Positions 1-11,023 of a stretch of DNA of 64,000 nucleotides are shown piece after piece. The notes below the pieces were generated by a model. That model was not told where the DNA came from. It made no database searches and saw nothing but the letters and a program-made list of their open reading frames with translations. The first letter of the stretch is position 1. The number at the start of each line of letters is the position of its first letter. The DNA comes from Plantago major (Eukaryota > Streptophyta > Magnoliopsida > Lamiales > Plantaginaceae), in assembly GCA_026545765.1 (NCBI GenBank), contig CM048840.1, positions 54,312,580 to 54,376,579 on the forward strand, given 5' to 3'. The position numbers and the translations under genes were made by a program.

Positions 1-1011
1 ATATTGAACTATTTTGGTTGATCGAACCTCGAATTAAAAACGTATTTTTGGGACATCTAGTTTTCGAGAAAACCTAAACGGGTTAGTACACAGTTTTTTG
101 TGAAAACACTCCATGGAGTTAGTTTGTGTCAAATTTTATTCACATGACATGGTTTGTGGTATAAAAACTATTCTACGCACATATTGACCTATTTTGGCTG
201 ATCGAACCTCAATTTTAAAACGTATTTCGGAGACCTCTTGTCTTCAATAAAACTCAAAGGGCGTAGTACACGATTTTTTGTGAAACACTCGATTGAGTTA
301 GTTTGTGTCAAATTTTATTCACATGATATGGTTTGTGGTATAAAACCTATTCTACGCACAAATTGAACTATTTTGGTTGATCGAACCTCGAATTAAAGAC
401 GTATTTTTGGGACATCTAGTTTTCGAGAAAACCCTAACGGGTTAGTACACGGTTTTTTTGTGAAAACACTCCATGGGGTTAGTTTGTGTCAAATTTTATT
501 CACATGACATGGTTTGTGGTATAAGAACTATTCTACACACATATTGACCTATTTTGGTTGATCGAACTTCAATTTTAAAACGTATTTCCGAGACCTCTTG
601 TCTTCAATAAAACTCAAAGGGGGTTGTACACGATTTTTTGTGAAACACTCGATAGAGTTAGTTTATGTCAAATTTTATTCACATGATATGGTTTGTGGTA
701 TAAAACCTATTATACGCACATATTGGATTATTTTGGTTGATCGAACCTCGAATTGTAAACGTATTTTTGGGACATCATGTTTTCGAGAAAACCCAAAGGG
801 GTTAGTACACGGTTTTTTGTGAAAACACTCAATGGGGTTAGTTTGTGTCAAATTTTATTCACATGACATGGTTTGTGGTATAAAAACTATTCTACGCACA
901 TATTGACTTATTTTGGTTGATCGAACCTCAATTTTAAAACGTATTTCCGAGACCTCTTGTCTTCAATAAAACTCAAGGGGGGTAGTACACGATTTTTTGT
1001 GAAACACTCGA
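1..1011. repeat. ~180-bp satellite array with A/B dimer order
   Basis: Tandem monomers of about 180 bp begin near 1, 180, 360, 540, 719 and 899. They share the phrases TTTTGGTTGATCGAACCTC and ATGGTTTGTGGTATAA. Two types alternate strictly. Type A reads GGGACATC then TTTTCGAGAAAACC; type B reads GAGACCTCTTG then TCTTCAATAAAACTC. The higher-order unit is therefore a ~360-bp dimer present about 2.8 times. The array probably continues left of the window and stops at ~1011 inside a B monomer, where Ty3 sequence begins. The unit length is typical of plant centromeric or pericentromeric satellites; that location is inferred. Short frames inside it are not genes. Confidence 0.93.
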
Positions 1012-2161
1012 AGTTTTTCGGGTTCGTTTCCCTTGTAAATAAGAAGTCTGTTTAGCTTTGTGGTCCAAAAACCTGTGAGGAGACTTATTTGAGCCGATGA
1101 AAAAATATTATACCAGCAAGAATTGTTTTTTGCGACTCCTGCGATGTGCAATTTCTTTTAAGGTTGTTGTGCCAATTTATACTTATGCATGTTTGGATTA
1201 GATGGGAATGACAAACGACATGCTTTGAACATTTGATACCCTTCCAAACCCGCTCTAAAGAACAGGTTTTGGGAGGGGATTTCCATTTTTTATGGATGAT
1301 TGAGAGATGTGTAGTTCTGACTTCTGTTCCCAATAAAAATATTTTTAAAATAAGGCTCGAGGTGTTTCCATGGTCTTCAGTGATCACCGTAGGTCGTGTT
1401 GGGCGTGTTCAAATACTACCATATACCGGCGTGGGCTTTTATCAGCCATATGATCGTGAAGGTTGATGACACGTAGCTAAACCGACATCCCAATGAGGAA
1501 AATTAAGCACACGAGTTACTCAAAACCCAAGTTGTGAATCGTGTTGAATTCTTTGTCTACAGGAGCGAAATATTTGGATAGGAGCCACACGTGGAATAAG
1601 TCCTTGCTGATAACGAGGGTCACACACCAGTGATTTTATTCGCAGATTCACAACAATTTCGTGTAACTCTACAAAAATAGTGTGCAATATTTTGAGAAAT
1701 TATGAAAGCAAAAAGGAAATGGTAGTCAGAGTAGCATGTCTCTATTTTTAGTCTTTTGAATTAAAGTCCCCTTGGACCCTTTGAAAAGAATGCATTTGCG
1801 TAAGAAAATTTTGGCAACTTGTGGTGAAAACCACCTTCCCAGCTTTACTTTCGAGTGCTACTCCATCCTGGACTTTTCCAAAAGAGTGAGAGTTGCTTTT
1901 AAAAATTACTTGTGAGGGACTACCAAGATAATCTTAAGTCTTATTTACTTTGGAAACGAACTAGTTAGATTTTTGCTTGATTTTCCACCAACTTTGGTAA
2001 TAACTCAAACCCTTTGCATATTTTGAGTTTGTTTCTTACAAATGTAGATTCTGTAACCTGGATGATTGACTCCTTCTTTGTTTAGGTCTGTTTAGAGTTT
2101 AGTTTCTTTTTTAGGTTTGTTGTTTGCTCGAGGACGAGCAAAGGTTCGGTTTGAGGAGTTT
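1012..2161 (+). mobile_element. Ty3/gypsy (Tat/Athila-type, family A) 3' internal remnant
   Basis: This non-coding stretch is collinear with 9675-10935, including CTTGTAAATAAGAAGTCTG and the later ATACTACCATATACCGG block. It ends in a purine-rich polypurine tract (GGTTCGGTTTGAGGAGTT) just before an LTR starting TGATGAGG at 2162. It is the 3' untranslated part of a Ty3 element whose coding region is not in the window. The left edge is the satellite junction. No coding capacity is visible. It is a fossil fragment older than the Sirevirus insertion to its right. Confidence 0.75.
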
Positions 2162-3055
2162 TGATGAGGCGTTTTTAAAACACGTCATCGGGTTCTTTTT
2201 ACCTTGTTTTTAATAACTTTTAGTGTAGTTTTTCCTTTATTCATATATATTTTGTATTTTGTTTTTGTTTTTGTTTCGTGTTTCCACCTTGATTCCAGGT
2301 TTTAGGTACTTTTCATGAAGAAAAGGAGTCCAAACGATGAATTTCATGCACTTTGTCGGAGATCATAAGCTCCAAGACTCCAAATAGGTACCACAAAGGT
2401 TTCCGGGATGCCAAACGGGTCAAGGATGGACAAAAATTCACAGATCGAGCCCGAAGAAAAGTGGGGCGATCGCCCCAAGCTCTGGACGTAACCACAGAGA
2501 GGCTGCATCCAGAGCCAGAGCGGGCGACCGGCGATCGCCCGGTGTGCGGGGCGATCACCTGCCCCGATGATGAGTCGATTTTACATCGTCTCATTTGGTC
2601 TTTTTTTACCGTCTTGTTGTCGTTCTTAAGTGTAGTTATAGTATATTTTATTAGAGTTTTTTAATGTTTTCGTGTTTTGTGCGTTTTGTAGGTGTTTGGT
2701 GAAATCGCACTGAAACAAGGCTAAGACAATGCATATTAATGTATTAATGGAAGCAAGGAAGTTTCAAGGCCTTAAAGACGGTTAAAAACGGAGTCCAACG
2801 GTCGAAACGGAAGTGTATTCGGAGTTCAGATGGAGATTCTAGAGATGTTTGAGCGAAGATTTGTGAAAGTGCAAACTTAGATGTAGCAATCTTGGAATTT
2901 TGGGCATAACTTTCTCATACGAACTCCGATTGACCTCATCTCGGCGCTCACGCGTAGACAAATCAAAATTCTGGAGGGTGGGTCCACTGGTGTACGCCAA
3001 GAGCCTACCTAGCTAAACTAGGCGCAAGCCTGGCGTACGCCAGGTGCCTATATGT
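2162..3055 (+). mobile_element. Family A LTR, left portion (interrupted by copia)
   Basis: The LTR starts TGATGAGGCG directly after the polypurine tract. Its matching right portion is 7354-8037, beyond an inserted Sirevirus. A second LTR-like start (TGATGAGTCG) occurs at 2568, so two LTR beginnings may lie in tandem. Between them are GC-rich palindromes such as GGGCGATCGCCC (2464-2560). Near 3030 there is TGGCGTACGCCA. The phrase ATAACTTTCTCATACGAAC (2908 on) is of a kind common in Tat/Athila LTRs. No coding sequence is present. Confidence 0.7.
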
Positions 3056-3082
3056 ACATACATACATACATACATACATACA

Positions 3083-3118
<36 letters not shown>

Positions 3119-3129
3119 TATATATATGT
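3056..3129. repeat. (CATA)n/(TA)n microsatellite at an element junction
   Basis: About 14 CATA units are followed by ~9 TA units. It sits exactly between the family A LTR and the first recognisable copia sequence, so it marks or obscures the junction. The repetitive minus-strand frame here (alternating Met-Tyr-Val-Cys) is an artefact of the repeat. Confidence 0.95.
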
Positions 3130-6100
3130 ATGCAGAAAGGATCTTCCTATCACTCAGAGTGATTGGTAATCCAACTGATGGAATACACACTAGGGGCAAG
3201 ACACGAGTCGATTATCAACACCTGGTGAGACTGTGTGTGTGTGTATGTCTATCACATCCTCTGAGGTACATGTCTTTTGATATGTCTCATCCACTGAACC
3301 TAAGAATGTTACTGAAGCTCTTAGGGACATCCATTGGATAAATTCTATGCAAGATGAGCTACAACAATTCTCAAACAACATTGTTTGTACTTTGTTCTCT
3401 AAGCCCCCAAAGGCTAATGTGACAGGGACTAAGTGGATCTACAAGAACAAAAGTGATGAGAATGGTGTGATTGTTAGAAATAAGGCACGCCTTGTAGCTC
3501 AAGGTTTCACACTAGTTGAAGTAATTGACTTTGATGAAACTTTTGCTCATGCTGCTAGGATTGAGTCTATTAGACCTTTACTTGACACAGCATGTGTTCT
3601 GAATATTAAGCCTTTTCAAATGGATATTAAAACTGCTTTTCAAAATGGATAAATAGACAAGGAGACACTAGTAGAATAACCAAAAGGCTTTATTGACCCT
3701 TTTCATCCTGATTATGCTTTCAAGCTTCACAAAGCGTTGTATGGGTTGAAACAAGCTACTAGGGCTTGGTATGATAGATTAACTATGTCTATCTTGCAGT
3801 TTGGTTTTGTTCATGGTGATCGTGATCGTACCTTTTTTATTATGAAACAGGACAAAGATGTCTGCATAGCTCTGATATATGTAGATGATATTGTCTTTGG
3901 TTCTACTAATAAATCCATCATCGATAAGTTTGGTAGCTCTATGACAGGTACCCTCAAGATAAGGTGGGTTAGTGAACCAACAGCTGATTCACAAGTGAAA
4001 CATCTGCGTGATGATTTGTTTCCTTCTATGAAGTGGATTGCTGAGAATATGTCTGCATGGTCTAAGGATGATACTAGAGTTGGTGTTGCACTTACACTTA
4101 ACAGGAATTTGATTGATAGCCTGTTGTGTCCTTCAGTAACCCATTCTAACCTTATATATGCAGTGTATGCTTGTACCAGGTACCAGACTGATACCCACTT
4201 GTTCTACCATAATCTTGTCAAGAGATTTGGTCTAAAAGGTTCAAAACCTAGCAAAACTCCCATGTCTGCTAGTACTAAACTGTCTAAGAATGTTTGGAGA
4301 TAATGTTGAAAGTACACTGTACAGGTCCATGATTGGAAGCCTGTTGTATATTTCAGCGACACGTCCTGACATTATGTATGCAGTTTGTGTTTGTCCCAGG
4401 TACCAGGCAGACCCCTGCATCTCTCACCTCAATGCTATCAAGAAGATCTTGAAGTACATCTCTGGGACAGCCAACTTGGGCATATGGTACTCAAGAGATA
4501 CTAACACAAACTTAGTTGGTTACAGTGATTCTGACTAGGCCGGAGACTTAGCCGACAGAAAATCTGTAAGTGGTGGGTGTTCTGATTTAGGTAATAATCA
4601 GGTCTCTTGGTACAATAATAAACAAAAGTGCGTGTCTCTTTCCACTGCTGAATCTGAAAACCTAGCAGCAGGAAGTCGTGTAAACCTGAGATCATGGCTA
4701 AATCATATGTTACTTGAGTATGGTTTAAAGAGAGACACCCTACAAATGTTCTGTGACTATGTAAGTGACTCATGCATATCTAGAGCTATTCACTTAGAAC
4801 ATATAGTAACCACACATATTGTTGTTGATTTATTTACCAAACCATTAAATCATGAGAGATTCTTTAGTCTGAGGAAGTCTCTTTGTATGTGTGTTGTCTG
4901 AGGTCTGGAAATTCAAGTGTTGCCATAACACCACTGTCTAACATGGGGTTCAGGTTGCCTACATTCAGTGTGTAGTCATATTAAATAATATTACCACCCT
5001 GTTGTTTTTTGCACTAAAAAGGTTGTTGAGTTGTACTATAAATATTTTCTGATGAGTCTACTTGAAGCTGTTCACCTGGATGTTCTGATAACACCATTGA
5101 TTACTCTGTGTATTTGCAACACTGCTTTCTTTGAATCATGTAAATCACTTGGCATTTGCATCTCATATAGGTTAAGGTCTTGGGAGTCTGGTAAGTTTTC
5201 AGGGGGACCGAAAAAAAAATCTTTTGGGCGACTTTATTTAAGAAATATGCATATTTGAATCAAATTGTTTCATGAGACTTAATTATTTCTTAAATTTAAC
5301 AGCTATCTTGTGTACTAACTTGTGGTTCAGGTTGTTGTTTTGGATCTAGTGGACAGATAGATCCGTCTTAGACTCATTCCCTCAGATTCTCAACCACACA
5401 AGCTCACAAGCCAGGCTAAACTCTTTCAATCCTATAACCTAACCTACCCTTCCTTCTAAAGATCTTTCTTTCTCTCTATCCTTGTATTTTCTTGTCTTTT
5501 CCTAACTCAGGTACTTGTACATCTGGTTCAGGTCCTTCTGAGACCTTGGAAAAGTCATTTTTTTTCTTCGGTCACTGTGTTTTTGCTTTCCTCACAAAAA
5601 GGGGGAGAAATGGTTACTCTGACTTATGCTTACTCTGACTTGTGCACAATCATTTTGTGAATCTGTTCTACTAATGTTATTCCAGGTCTGATATTAAGGG
5701 GGAGTAACAGTAAGTGAAAGTGCAGTTTTGTGAAGAAAGGCAAAAAGGGGGAGAATGAATGTGCAAGTGTTTGAGTCAGTGTTTTCACAACACTAAGACT
5801 GCACTTGAGTCAGTGTTTTCACAACACTAAGACTACACTTTGTAATTGCACTTGAGTTACTATATTTTTCCTTTATTCAACTTCACTAGTTTTCAAGTTG
5901 AGTTATCTGATTTAGGACATTAAACAGGTTAGAAAGTAAAGGTGTTACGACGGTGTTTTCACAACACCTATTCGAACTGCAGCTTTAGTACTTGTTCGAT
6001 ATGTTCCTAAATTAACCTTAACCTAGTTCCACGGTTTTAGGTTAATTTTGGAGGTTCAAAGAAGTCAAGGGATTCAAAATTGAAACCTAGAAAGAGTTCG

Positions 6101-7353
6101 AAGCCAAGTGGGAAAGCAAATCTGATCAAAGAAGAATTATTTCCTTATTGGAGACCAAGAGAATCTGCGACAAAGATATTGAGAATATATACTTAGGAAA
6201 TCTGAATATTCCAAGTATATGACTGGCAGCTGAAACAAGAAGGAAAGAAATTAAAGATGAAGGAAAGCGTGTAAAGTAAGCATAAAGGAAGAAACAATAA
6301 AGAAAGTAAATCTGCACTTTCCTTATTGAAGAAGAGAGCAAAGGAAAATATTCCTAAGAGAAGAATTCGAAGATTCAAGTCAAGATCTTCTCCAGCAACA
6401 ACAAAATGAACTTACCATCTAGCGTCTAAGGTTGTAAACCTATATAAGAAGCTAGTCGTAGTTCACAAAAAGTGTGGAAGTTCATACAGTCGTTCTGAGT
6501 GTATTCACTACACTTCACGGCGTTGATATTCCCCTAAGCTTCAATCTAGTTTGTACTAAGTAGAATTGTGTGTCAATTCAATAGCTTATTCATCCATTGC
6601 TTGGATTTTTGTAATTAAGCTGTGGAGTGTCCTTGTAATTCATTATTGTAGTGAGTTACATTTGCCTATAAGTCTCGGAAGGTTATAATATATTAACCTT
6701 CTAGAAAACCCAAACTTGGTGTCCTTACTTTTTGTTGTGTACTTATTCTGTTCAGTAGATTAGTAGTGTGTTAGTGTATTAACTGTTCTAGTTAATACTC
6801 TGCTCAATTCAGTATATCGAAGACACTTTGTGATAGTGTTCTTAGGTGTACTGAATACACTAAAGTACTCATAGTATTCTTCTTTGTGTAAATTTGATTA
6901 CTGTTGAGATTTGATGTCTTGACTATCTGAGTCAACAAAGGTAGTTTTAGTATTATATATATTGTGCTTATTCTGTTTGTGTGTTTAACTTCTATAGTTT
7001 AATACACTGTCTGTTTATGTATATCGAGGCCACTACTCTATAGTGTTCCGCGGTATACTGAATACACTTGTTCTAGTATTCTACATAGTTTACCAGACTT
7101 CCGTTGTGCCTAACTGTAAACAAGTATAGCAGTTTGAAGACATCTAGGATCTGCTCTGTCATGTCTAATCCAGTGCATTAGAGACACTAAGTAATAGTGC
7201 TCTTTGGTATACTTGATTAGCATTATTGTTAGTGTGTATTTAACTTGTGGTTATATACACTGTTTAATACAATATAGCTAAGACACTGTCCAATAGTGTT
7301 CTTTGGTGAACTGTATACACTGGTCAACATTATACCAAATTCTGGTCCATACA
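3130..7353 (+). mobile_element. Ty1/copia Sirevirus-like fossil, 3' half
   Basis: A 5'-incomplete copia element. RT sequence spans about 3.35-3.95 kb, with the landmarks GTKWIYKNK, NKARLVAQGF and MYGLKQATRAWYD. RNase H spans about 4.3-4.9 kb, with SLLYISATRPDIMYAV and the terminal VDLFTKPLNHERF. After pol comes ~0.85 kb containing two AAAGGGGGAGAA-type purine tracts (5597 and 5743), a Sirevirus hallmark, and then the 3' LTR. The coding part is heavily decayed, with at least five breaks. Its LTR sequence differs from that of the other Sireviruses in this window, so it is a separate family. It lies inside the family A LTR. Confidence 0.85.
5768..7353 (+). repeat. 3' LTR of the Sirevirus fragment
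   Basis: It begins TGTTTGAGTCAGTG immediately after the AAAAGGGGGAGAATG tract and ends near CTGGTCCATACA, giving TG...CA ends and ~1.59 kb. The phrase AGTGTTTTCACAACACTAAG occurs twice near the start, ~50 bp apart. A periodic motif (ACACT-(n)-ATAGTGTTC-(n)-GTATACTGAATACACT) recurs at about 6.79-6.86, 7.01-7.07 and 7.26-7.32 kb. No partner LTR is in the window, so age cannot be estimated. Confidence 0.75.
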
Positions 7354-8037
7354 TTCTCACTTCTTTTGCTTAATAGGTAGATTTTCATTATTCATTGGAT
7401 TTGTGTATACGTACTGCATGTTGGATGTGTGGAACATGAGTGGATCGCGTAGCTAGTCATCTAATGGGTCCGTGGTAATTTAGGGATTGTAGCTAGTATA
7501 GGTTTCTGGATGAAAACTGTTGTTTGTCTGATTGATTACTTGCGAGTCGTTTGATTAGTTCAAAGTCTTAGCAATCGTTTTATCATGCCCAAAGTCCACA
7601 AGAGGGATTCGCACCCTCAAGGTTAACAACGATTTACGCCCAACGCTTTTCACTACAAACGTCGACTTGTAGAATTGACGACTCTACTACGTTGATTAAA
7701 CGTTTTACTTACCACCGACCTGTGTTTCTTTATAGAGATAAAGCGAAGCATTCTTTGTATGATTGTTTCTAGGGGGATTGAGATACAGTTGATTGATTGG
7801 GTTCTTCATAACAAACCTTGAGTTACATCTGTTTTGAAGCACAAGCTATTCACGCATCTCTGTTACCTTCTTTACTTGCTTTCTAGTCGATTAACTAAAC
7901 TTGCATTTGCAAACAAAGCTTAGTCAAGTCCTTCGAGAACGACACTCGGGGCAACTCATCACTTCACTACGGTTTTCAAGTTATCTTGATTTGTGCCTTT
8001 GGCTATAAACAAATTAAAGACTTGATTTGACGCATCA
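7354..8037 (+). mobile_element. Family A LTR, right portion
   Basis: This runs from the copia 3' LTR to CGCATCA at 8037, just before the primer binding site. LTR ends are TGATG...CATCA, a 5-bp inverted terminus. The segment contains TCCTTCGAGAACGACACTCG near 7940, a phrase typical of Tat/Athila-type LTR ends. Together with 2162-3055 it makes an LTR of about 1.6 kb serving both the 3' end of one internal region and the 5' end of the next. Confidence 0.75.
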
Positions 8038-8043
8038 AGTTTT

Positions 8044-8061
8044 TGGCGCCGCTACCGGGGA
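8044..8061 (+). other. Primer binding site, Tat/Athila type
   Basis: TGGCGCCGCTACCGGGGA lies 6 bp after the LTR end. It closely matches the TGGCGCCGTTGCCGGGGA type used by Athila and Tat/Ogre Ty3 elements. It fixes the orientation (plus) and shows that an element body starts here. Confidence 0.88.
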
Positions 8062-8138
8062 TTTGACTCCTTCTGTTTGTTTTTTGTGATTTTAGTTTTT
8101 CCGATTGTATATATATTTTTGTTCTCTTTCTTTGTTTT

Positions 8139-8733
8139 TTGTATCTTTGTGTCGGAACTACTCCTGGTTTCTTGTCTTTGTGTATGCAGGAAAGAATGAA
8201 TAACCTGTGCTGTGTGGAGTGTGGCTTGGATGACCATGTAGCGGTTAACTGTAGTGATAGAAGAAGGCTCATTACTTTTTGCCAGATATCTGGGGAGAAG
8301 CTTGATGGAGCATGGTTTCGATTTAAAGAGCTGCAACTAGAGTGTTGGAACCACAATTTGGTGTATGGACAGATCATATGGTGTTTCTATGATGGCTTGA
8401 ACTTTGTATGTAAAAAGACGGTGGATAGAGCCTCGGGAGGTACCATTGAAGACTTAGAATCCCAAGAAGCTGAAGATGTAATCGAAGAGCTAGTCTCTCA
8501 GATTATTAGGATGAGGGTAGAGTTTGAGATGGATAACGAACGCGAGAGAATAATGGAGGAGGAGAGATCTCGCTCCATTGTTGTGCCAAATACGGAATTC
8601 ACCACCCCATTAGAAGAAGGAGGAGGAGGAGGAGGAGGAGGAGGAGGAGGAGGAGGAGGAGGAGAAGGAGAAGAGGAGGAGGGGGAGGAGGACGACGACG
8701 ACGAAGAAGAAGAAGAAGAAGAAGAAGAAGAAG

Positions 8734-8764
<31 letters not shown>

Positions 8765-9014
8765 GAGAGTTCGAACGATGAGTTGGTCATGGAGGAGGAG
8801 ACCGTACAATCCGTTTACAGTGGTTCAGAGATGGAGGAGCAAGAACTTGAGGATCTTGATACGCCAGAGTTGGTGCACTTGGAGTCGCCACCCATACTTT
8901 TGTTATCCGATGATACATTCATATTGGCTCCCGCTCACACATGGGACTGTTCAAGGAGTTTCGACCCCATTTCACATTTTTACTTTCCCTCTAATTCCTT
9001 TAGTTATTTTTTAG
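8139..9014 (+). CDS. gag-like frame with zinc knuckle and Gly/Glu-rich tract
   Basis: This 291-codon frame follows the primer binding site. Near its start is a C-x2-C-x4-H-x4-C knuckle (CVECGLDDHVAVNC, about residues 26-39). Residues ~57-90 (GAWFRFKELQLECWNH, then FYDGLN) resemble the gag core of Athila/Ogre-like elements, where an E-W-RFK-L motif and FYNGL are usual. The knuckle therefore comes before the core instead of after it, which is odd. Residues ~160-210 are poly-Gly then Asp/Glu-rich, encoded by a GGA/GAA microsatellite. The first ATG is uncertain; another in-frame ATG follows at 8187. Function beyond a gag-derived nucleic-acid-binding role is unknown. Confidence 0.5.
8612..8763. 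repeat. (GGA)n/(GAA)n trinucleotide tract
   Basis: A ~150-bp purine-only tract goes from GAAGAAGGA to GGAGGA, then GACGAC, then GAAGAA units. It keeps reading frame in the gag-like frame (Gly then Asp/Glu). On the opposite strand it yields Ser, Leu or Pro runs that are not genes. Length is probably polymorphic. Confidence 0.95.
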
Positions 9015-9202
9015 TTTTCGATTTTACTAATTCTTATACTTCTAGGTTGCAAGGAATCATGGAGCTTCTAGAGGACATGAGGAGAGGAGCTAAAGATGGC
9101 TCCCAAGATGCTGAGTATGGAGGGAAGGATGCATGGGATTCGTTCCCGTATGAGAATGGATAACAACAGTGCATCATAGTCGAGCCAACGACTCTAAGAA
9201 AA

Positions 9203-9227
9203 GGCGCTTCATGGGAGGCAACCCAGG
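9203..9227 (+). other. Conserved post-coding motif of Tat/Athila elements
   Basis: The phrase GGCGCTTCATGGGAGGCAAC followed by CCAGG resembles a motif (GCGCT...GGGAGGCAACCCA) that recurs just after the coding part in many Athila/Ogre-like elements. Its role is unknown. Here it supports the lineage call and marks the end of the gag-like portion. Confidence 0.55.
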
Positions 9228-10935
9228 GGTAAGATTTTATTTGCTTTCATAGTTAGAAATAATAATGGGGATCTTGTTCTTGCTTCCTCTTTCCTTACTT
9301 GTGCTTGATGCTCGGGGACGATCTAAGGTTCAGGTTTGGGGAGGGGATTTCTCTATTTTTTTCTTGTTTTTTGTTTGTTTACCGCTTTCGTAGTGGTGGT
9401 CGGTGAGCCACATAGGATTCCATGTCTATGTGTGGCCGGTGTGCCTTGCTTTGTTTACTGCTTTTTAGTGGTGGTCGGTGAGCCATATAGGGTTGCATGT
9501 TATTTGCGGCTGGTGTACCTTATCTGTTTGTGTTTTGTGAGTTTTTGGGCTATTTTTTGCCTAATTTTAAATTTTTTGTGGGTCTTGAGTCGAACGTCCT
9601 TTGTTCGTAACAAACATTTTTGCTGCTTAAGTTTTAAGTATATACTGATTAGTAATGGTTGTTGAGCCTAATGATTTTCAAGTTCGTTTCACTTGTAAAT
9701 AAGAAGTCTGTTTAGCTTTGTGGTCCAAAAACCTGTGAGGAGCCTTGTTTGAGCCGATGAAAAAATATTATACCGGCAAGAATTGTTTTGTGTGACTCCT
9801 GGGATGTGCAAATTATTTTAAAGTTTTTTACGCCATTTCATACTTATGCGTGTTCTGATTAGATGGGAATGACAAACGGCATGTTTTGTACTTTTGATAC
9901 CCTTCCAAACCCATTCTAAAGAACAAGTTTGGGGAGGGGATTTCTATTTTTTATGACTGGTTGAGAGATGTGTAGTTCTGACTTCTATTCCCATCAAATT
10001 ATTTTTTAAATAAGGCTCGGGGTGTATCCTTGGTCTTAAGTGATCACCGTAGGTCGTGTTGGGCGTGTTCAAATACTACCATATACCGGTGTGGTCTTTT
10101 ATCAGCCATATGACCGTGAAGGTTGATGACACGTAGCTAACCGACACGCACAAAAGCGTAGACCTTCGGTAAAATGGACACCGGTAAAATTGAAGCTAAA
10201 AGATCCCAATGAGGACAAATAAAGCACATGAGTTACTCAAATCCCAAGTTGTGAGTCATGTGGAATTCCTTGTCTACATGAGCAAAAGCTTTGGACGGGA
10301 GCCACACTCGGAATAAGTTCCCCCAGAACTTTTCCTCTCCCCAGCCTTTTTGGCTTAAGAAGATGTGAAAGTGCTGAAAACGAGGGTCACACGCCAGTGA
10401 TTTTATCTGCAGATTCACAACAATTTCGAGTAACTCTAAAAAATAAGTGTTCAAGGTTTTGAGAAATTTGAAAGCAAAAAGGGAACAGTAGTCGGAGTTG
10501 CATGTATCTATTTTTAGTCTTTGAACTAAAGTCCGTTTGGACCTTTCGAAAAGAACGCTTTTGCATAAGAAATTTTTGGCAACTTGTGGTTAAAACCACC
10601 TTCCTAGCTTTACTTTTGAGTGTTACCCATGCTGGACTTGTCCAGAAGAGAGTGAGAGTTACTACTTTAAATTTCTTGTGAGGGTCTGCCGAGTTAGACT
10701 TAAGTCTTATTTACTTTGGAAACGAACTAGTTTGATTTTTGCTTGATTTTCTGTCAACGTTAGTAATAACTCAAAATCTTCGCATCTTTGGAATTTGTTT
10801 CTTACAAATGTAGATTCGGCAACTTAGATATCTGACTCTGTTCTTTGTGATGTGTGTCTTTATTGTTTAGAGTCTAGTTTCTTTTATAGGTTGTTTGTTT
10901 GCTCGAGGACGAGCAAAGGTTCGGTTTGGGGAGTT

Positions 10936-11023
10936 TGATGAGGCGTATTTTGACACCTCATTTAACCGTTTTTACACTCTTTTTATTAGTTGTTTAGTTA
11001 TGTTTGGTTATGTTTTGTATATT
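10936..11023 (+). repeat. Family A 3' LTR, first ~90 bp
   Basis: It begins TGATGAGGCG after a polypurine tract, like 2162. After about 88 bp the sequence changes into inverted family X LTR sequence, beginning AGGAAGGAGGGCCTCAGCC. Only the LTR start is preserved here. Confidence 0.75.

Larger units (their letters stand above)
8038..10935 (+). mobile_element. Internal region of a non-autonomous Tat/Athila-type element
   Basis: About 2.9 kb lies between a family A LTR end (8037) and the next LTR start (10936). It contains a primer binding site, one gag-like frame with a long simple repeat, and a conserved 3' non-coding section ending in a polypurine tract (GGTTCGGTTTGGGGAGTT). No protease, RT, RNase H or integrase can be found in any frame, so this copy could move only with enzymes from a relative. 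A ~75-bp imperfect duplication (GTGGTGGTCGGTGAGCCA at 9394 and 9470) sits after the gag-like part. Likely a fossil. Confidence 0.75.

Noticed and set aside
598-822. 74-codon frame in the satellite
   Set aside because: It lies wholly in tandem monomers and appears only because monomers are partly open; no domain and no conservation between A and B units.
1-1011. CRISPR-like array
   Set aside because: Repeats are contiguous 180-bp monomers without unique spacers, in a plant genome.
3005-3199. Minus-strand frame with Met-Tyr-Val-Cys repeats
   Set aside because: It is the translation of the CATA microsatellite.
8498-8809. Poly-Ser, poly-Leu and poly-Pro frames opposite the gag-like frame
   Set aside because: Shadows of the GGA/GAA tract on the other strand.
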